A DNA stretch of 8,028 nt from an uncultured Campylobacter sp. (GTDB lineage: Bacteria; Campylobacterota; Campylobacteria; Campylobacterales; Campylobacteraceae): NCBI RefSeq assembly GCF_938045595.1, contig NZ_CALIBB010000114.1, positions 1 through 8,028 of the forward strand. The letters run 5' to 3'. The notes beneath the pieces were generated by a model that did no database searches, was not told the origin of the DNA, and worked only from the letters and a program-made list of their open reading frames with translations. The position numbers and the translations under genes were made by a program. Shown one piece after another: positions 5,243 through 8,028 of this stretch; the first letter of the stretch is position 1; each line of letters opens with the position of its first letter.

Positions 5243-5797
5243 ATGAGAATTTTAGTTTGCATAAGCGGCGCCAGTTTTTGCGAGATCGGGCTTGATCTTC
5301 TTAAATTTCTTGCTAACTCACCGCATGAAATTCACGCCGTGCTTACGCAGGGCGCGCGCCACGTCCTGCGCGCCGAAAGCGGTATAGACGCGGACGAGAC
5401 TTTAAAATCCGCGGAATTTAGGAGCGTAAAATTTTATCCTGACACCGATCTGAGCGCGCCGCCCGCTTCAGGATCCTTCGGCATTGACGCCACAATCTTT
5501 GCGCCCTGCTCTATCGGCTCTTTGGCTAAAATTTACGGCGGGCTTTGCGACAGCTTAAGCACTCGCGCTGCCGCAGTCGCGTTAAAAGAGCATAAGCGGC
5601 TGGTTCTTGGCGTGCGTGAGATGCCGCTTTCTGCGATCAGCCTGCGACAAATGAGCGAGCTAGCCGCGCTCGGCGTCATCATCGCTCCGCCCGTGATCGC
5701 GGGCTACTGCGGCGTGCAAAATTTAAAAAATTTCATAATCGGCAAGTGGTGCGACGCTCTGGGCGTGCAAAACGAGCTATTTAAAAGGTGGCAATAA
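5243..5797 (+). CDS. ubiX: UbiX-type flavin prenyltransferase
   Basis: A 184-residue flavoprotein of UbiX size. UbiX joins dimethylallyl phosphate to FMN, making the prenyl-FMN cofactor of UbiD-type decarboxylases. Seen: Rossmann-like start ILVCISGAS (3-11), APCSIGSLAKIYGG (87-100, family APCSxxTLAxIAxG), STRAAAVALKEHKRLVLGVR (106-125), REMPLSAISL (125-134, family RETPLSxIHL), VIIAPPVIAGY (145-155) and a C-terminal ELFKRWQ like that of E. coli UbiX. Oddities: SGASF replaces SGASG, YCGVQ replaces YHRPQ, and a Lys (168) stands near the usual phosphate-binding Arg. The start has only a weak GAAAG upstream and overlaps a five-codon frame. The stop overlaps the coaD start by one base. Campylobacter makes menaquinone by the futalosine route, which uses UbiD/UbiX-like proteins, so that is the likely pathway (inference). 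Confidence 0.88.
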   Translation: MRILVCISGASFCEIGLDLLKFLANSPHEIHAVLTQGARHVLRAESGIDADETLKSAEFRSVKFYPDTDLSAPPASGSFGIDATIFAPCSIGSLAKIYGGLCDSLSTRAAAVALKEHKRLVLGVREMPLSAISLRQMSELAALGVIIAPPVIAGYCGVQNLKNFIIGKWCDALGVQNELFKRWQ

Positions 5798-6273
5798 TGC
5801 AAAACTCAAGAAAATGTATCTATCCGGGCACTTTCGATCCTATCACGAACGGCCATCTGGACGTCATCAAGCGTGCACTGGGGCTTTTTGATGAAGTCAT
5901 CGTGGCAGTCGCGCTAAACGAGAGCAAAAAGCCCTACTTCAGCCTAAAATCCAGACTAGAGATGGCGCAAGCCGCGACACGCGGGCTTCGTGGCGTGAGC
6001 GTGCAAAGCTTTGATAATCTACTCGTGGATTTTGCTAAATCTTGCGGCGTGCGCTTCGTAATCCGCGGGCTTCGCGCGGTTAGCGACTTTGAGTACGAGC
6101 TGCAGATCGGCTATGCAAACGCCTCGCTATGGGAGGAATTTGAGAGCGTGTATTTGATGCCGACGCTCAAAAACGCCTTCATCTCAAGCTCGATCGTCCG
6201 CTCCGTTTTGAGCCACGGCGGCGACGTCAGCAGGCTCGTTCCGAGAGAAATTTTGGAAATTTTAAAAAGATAG
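5797..6273 (+). CDS. coaD: Phosphopantetheine adenylyltransferase
   Basis: A 158-residue cytoplasmic enzyme of normal CoaD length that adenylylates 4'-phosphopantetheine, the next-to-last step of coenzyme A synthesis. Hallmarks: CIYPGTFDPITNGHLDVIKR at the N-terminus with the TxGH nucleotidyltransferase signature, NESKKPYFS in the substrate loop, FVIRGLRAVSDFEYELQ in the middle, and the late ISSSIVR (family ISSTxVR). The frame is also open from a GTG at 5788, but the ATG at 5797 has AAGGTGG just upstream and places the family N-terminus correctly. TAATG overlap with the ubiX stop implies translational coupling and one operon. In many Campylobacter genomes tmk follows closely; here another gene and a long spacer intervene. 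Confidence 0.97.
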   Translation: MQNSRKCIYPGTFDPITNGHLDVIKRALGLFDEVIVAVALNESKKPYFSLKSRLEMAQAATRGLRGVSVQSFDNLLVDFAKSCGVRFVIRGLRAVSDFEYELQIGYANASLWEEFESVYLMPTLKNAFISSSIVRSVLSHGGDVSRLVPREILEILKR

Positions 6274-6316
6274 CTCGCGGCTAAATTTAAAATTTACAAA
6301 CTGCACGGGAGATAAA

Positions 6317-7405
6317 ATGAACGAAACAATAGATGAGATAGAAAAACTGCGAACGTTTTTAAAAAGCGCGAGAAATGAATACAAAGCCCTAAATGAAATA
6401 GCCGAAGCGCAGGTCGCAAGCAGACGCTGGGCATCAGATCAGTATCTAAATTTAGAGCCGTTTTATTTCGAATATAACCGCTTCTTTAAGGGCAAAATTT
6501 TAAAAGCTAAACCAAAAAAGATCGCAAATGCCTACGAATACGGCTTTGACGCGCAAGATCGCGTCGTTTTTGAAAGACAACATGACGATAAAAAATCTTC
6601 CTGGGATAATTTGTATTTTTGGGGGCGGGACGAAGTTTTAAAATATCATTTCGGTTGCTATAACAAAAGATGCGTAGGATGCTTCAATATAAAAAGATTT
6701 ATCTATGAAAATGGCGAGCTAAAGTCCATCTACTCGGCCTTTGACAACAACGCCTATGGGATAGAAAATTTTACTTACGAAGGCGGCAAGCTCGCACAAA
6801 GACGGAAACATGTAGAACACCCTCGCGCAGGCAGAAGGAATGACGTAACAAACTATGAATTTGACGCAATGGGCGAGCTAAGCTTAATAATCGAAAATGG
6901 TTATGTGCGCTATCAAAAGCCGGATAAGGATATGAGCTACAAAAAGCTCTATGAGCTCGCCGCGCAGAGGCTGCTGCCAGCGATTAAAGAGACGATCAAA
7001 AAGCACGCGCCCGACTGCAAGCTCTACTGCATAAATTTAGCTTGCGACAATAGGAGTTTGCCGCCAATCATCGGATTCGGCTCGCAAGAACAGCGCGCGC
7101 AGTGGCTTGCACGAAAGGACGGCTGGCTTCTTTGGCTCGTTCCTGATTACGAGTTTCGAGCCGAAGTCGAAGTAGACTACGAAACGGCGAAAATTTTCGA
7201 TCTTTTCAATCAGGAAACGCAACTAAATGATAAATATGCGCAGGCTAAAAAGCTTATTTGGTGGTGCGTGAAGCAGCTTAAAGCAGATCTTGGCGAATTT
7301 GCGCTCGATATGACGGAGGATTTTACGATCACGGCTACCGATTGCGATCTTGGCGATCTGAGGAAAGATTTCATAGCGATAAATCCCGAACCGTCAGGCA
7401 AATAA
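6317..7405 (+). CDS. Unknown protein with YD-repeat-like segments
   Basis: I do not recognise this 362-residue protein. It has no signal peptide or membrane span and is rich in charged and aromatic residues. Residues 1-32 look like a charged helix. From about 70 to 200 there are four segments resembling YD/RHS repeat units: YEYGFDAQDRVVFE (73-86), FIYENGELKSIYS (128-140), FTYEGGKLAQ (152-161) and NYEFDAMGELSLI (179-191). A cluster H-x2-C-x4-C-x2-C (His111, Cys114, Cys119, Cys122) lies between them. Residues 205-355 appear to be an alpha/beta domain with several Trp. GGGAG five bases before the ATG supports the start; the gene begins 43 bp after coaD. Standalone YD-like proteins are sometimes associated with polymorphic toxin or immunity loci, but no toxin partner is visible here, so that role is speculation. 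Coding is certain from length, binding site and protein-like composition. Confidence 0.85.
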   Translation: MNETIDEIEKLRTFLKSARNEYKALNEIAEAQVASRRWASDQYLNLEPFYFEYNRFFKGKILKAKPKKIANAYEYGFDAQDRVVFERQHDDKKSSWDNLYFWGRDEVLKYHFGCYNKRCVGCFNIKRFIYENGELKSIYSAFDNNAYGIENFTYEGGKLAQRRKHVEHPRAGRRNDVTNYEFDAMGELSLIIENGYVRYQKPDKDMSYKKLYELAAQRLLPAIKETIKKHAPDCKLYCINLACDNRSLPPIIGFGSQEQRAQWLARKDGWLLWLVPDYEFRAEVEVDYETAKIFDLFNQETQLNDKYAQAKKLIWWCVKQLKADLGEFALDMTEDFTITATDCDLGDLRKDFIAINPEPSGK

Positions 7406-7483
7406 GGGCAAAATTTAAAATTTCATCGTCGCGATTTTGTCACTGCACGCAGCACTCGCCCGCCCGCGCCGCTAGGCAACATA

Positions 7484-7672
7484 CCCTATCTGCATGACGC
7501 TCTCTGCTCCTCAGCACATGCCCTATATCCGCCTGAAGTACCGCCCATTCCGTCTAACGCCATCCGCTTCGCAAAGCACATATCCTGCTATGTATAATGG
7601 CGCCCTACCTCGCCCGACGTGCCATTCTATCCGCACGGCGCGCCGTTTTTATCGGCTGACGCCCTACTCCGC
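7484..7672. repeat. Degenerate short repeats with core CCCTAYNTC
   Basis: Near-copies of one word occur at 7484-7493 (CCCTATCTGC), 7521-7532 (CCCTATATCCGC), 7603-7613 (CCCTACCTCGC) and 7662-7672 (CCCTACTCCGC), start-to-start spacing 37, 82 and 59 bp. Looser relatives such as CCATTCTATCCGC (7622-7634) and GCCATCCGC (7559-7567) lie between. Read on the minus strand they are GCGGA-TAGGG-like with many GG runs. Spacing is irregular, so this is not a CRISPR or regular tandem array. Confidence 0.45.
7635..7650 (+). repeat. 12-nt GC palindrome followed by T run
   Basis: ACGGCGCGCCGT (7635-7646) is a perfect palindrome that runs straight into TTTTT (7646-7650). As RNA it could fold as a four-pair ACGG/CCGT stem with a CGCG loop and a U tract, so it is a possible weak terminator on the plus strand. 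Chance is a fair alternative in this GC-rich patch. Confidence 0.3.
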
Positions 7673-7893
7673 TCCGCTCAGTACGCGCTCCGTAAGCGCA
7701 AATTTACTCGCTAGCTGTTTATGCGGCTCGTCCCGTGAGCGCTAAATTTAACCGCGAGCCGTGCCGCAAATAGCATGAGCCAGGCAAAGCGCCCGATAAA
7801 ATTTTACGCCTAAAGATAAAAAACGGCTCGTACAAACTCGCGCAAAAGCCCGATTTGGAGGCGAAATTTAGCGTTCGGCTATTTAAAAAAGCC

Positions 7894-7922
7894 GCTATTT
7901 AGCTACAAGCTTGTAAAATAGC
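7894..7922. repeat. Nested palindrome upstream of tmk
   Basis: GCTATTT (7894-7900) pairs with AAATAGC (7916-7922), enclosing AGC and then the perfect palindrome TACAAGCTTGTA (7904-7915). A further CGGCT/AGCCG stem (7876-7880, 7890-7894) lies just upstream. The structure ends 21 bases before the tmk ATG and about 10 bases before its ribosome binding site, so it could influence tmk expression or serve as an operator. No T-run makes it a terminator. Confidence 0.5.
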
Positions 7923-7943
7923 GCACAAATTTAAAGGCGAAAA

Positions 7944-8028
7944 ATGTATGTAATATTCGAAGGTATCGACGGCGTGGGCAAAAGCACGCAGATAGCGCGA
8001 CTGGCGGCGGCTTTTCCGCAAGCGATCG
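7944..8028 (+). CDS. tmk: Thymidylate kinase (5' end only, cut by window)
   Basis: The first 28 codons of a gene that continues beyond the window. The start MYVIFEGIDGVGKSTQIARL contains the FEGIDGxGKST P-loop that is diagnostic for thymidylate kinase, which phosphorylates dTMP to dTDP for DNA synthesis in the cytoplasm. AAAGG (7933-7937) lies six bases before the ATG. The neighbours ubiX and coaD on the same strand match the arrangement I recall from C. jejuni (ubiX, coaD, tmk), except for the extra gene and long spacer. Given the roughly 540-bp gap it probably has its own promoter here. Confidence 0.93.
   Translation, partial: MYVIFEGIDGVGKSTQIARLAAAFPQAI

Larger units (their letters stand above)
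7406..7943. other. Gene-less region with C-rich half and degenerate repeats
   Basis: Some 540 bp between the unknown gene and tmk without a credible gene. The plus strand of 7441-7680 is strongly skewed (hand count 99 C against 46 G) and repeats a CCCTAYNTC-like word. The second half (7700-7943) is more usual spacer DNA with inverted pairs: CGGCTCG (7724-7730) with CGAGCCG (7755-7761) and again CGGCTCG at 7824-7830; CGCTAAATTT (7740-7749) with AAATTTAGCG (7864-7873); and the nested palindrome before tmk. Frames on both strands are broken often. On the minus strand one frame between about 7800 and 7430 reads in protein-like stretches separated by several stops, so a decayed gene is possible but unproven. 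Confidence 0.6.

Noticed and set aside
5049..5246. 65-codon plus-strand frame
   Set aside because: It runs straight through the promoter region and the whole tRNA-Gly gene, so it cannot be a real protein gene.
5788..5796. GTG start adding three residues to CoaD
   Set aside because: The GTG overlaps the likely ribosome binding sequence AAGGTGG that serves the ATG at 5797.
7425..7440. Possible terminator after the unknown gene (ATCG-TCG-CGAT then TTT)
   Set aside because: Only a four-pair stem with a three-base loop and a broken T-run; too weak to call.
7484..7672. Possible CRISPR array
   Set aside because: The repeats are only 10-12 nt, imperfect and irregularly spaced (37, 82, 59 bp), with no cas gene nearby.
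7494..7745. 83-codon plus-strand frame
   Set aside because: No ribosome binding site, composition dominated by Pro, Ser, Arg and Thr as expected from C-rich non-coding DNA, and no recognisable domain.

Overview
The window reads as chromosomal DNA of a Campylobacter or close relative (Campylobacterota). The basis is the housekeeping gene set, the ubiX-coaD-tmk order (from memory also found in C. jejuni), AT-rich spacers full of AAATTT/AAATTTA words, and TATAAT-type -10 elements with poor -35 boxes. Coding regions are GC-rich for this genus, so one of the higher-GC oral or animal species (C. gracilis, C. showae, C. rectus or C. curvus type) is my best guess. The species cannot be fixed from this stretch.

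Layout. Positions 1-877, minus strand: the 5' part of a SixA-like histidine phosphatase preceded by a six-helix rhomboid protease, probably one transcription unit. Positions 878-1586: about 0.7 kb without a gene, very AT-rich, with several inverted repeats including a 23-bp perfect hairpin. Positions 1587-2222, minus strand: an NlpC/P60-like cysteine peptidase lipoprotein, divergent from murA (2347-3615, plus), with a compact control region between them. Positions 3849-5030, plus: a MoeA-type molybdopterin molybdenumtransferase. Positions 5042-5166: a near-consensus sigma-70 promoter and tRNA-Gly(GCC). Positions 5243-6273, plus: ubiX and coaD, overlapping by one base. Positions 6317-7405, plus: an unrecognised 362-residue protein with YD-repeat-like segments. 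Positions 7406-7943: a gene-less region whose first half is strongly C-over-G skewed and carries degenerate short repeats. Positions 7944-8028: the start of tmk, cut by the window edge.

Functionally most of the window is core metabolism and envelope work: peptidoglycan precursor synthesis (MurA), a possible wall-cleaving lipoprotein, molybdenum cofactor insertion (MoeA), prenyl-FMN supply (UbiX, which in menaquinone-using Campylobacter would serve a UbiD-like decarboxylase), coenzyme A (CoaD) and dTTP synthesis (Tmk). The unusual part is 6274-7943: an unknown protein and about 540 bp of atypical non-coding DNA lie between coaD and tmk, which are normally close neighbours. I saw no transposase, CRISPR array or complete defence or toxin system.
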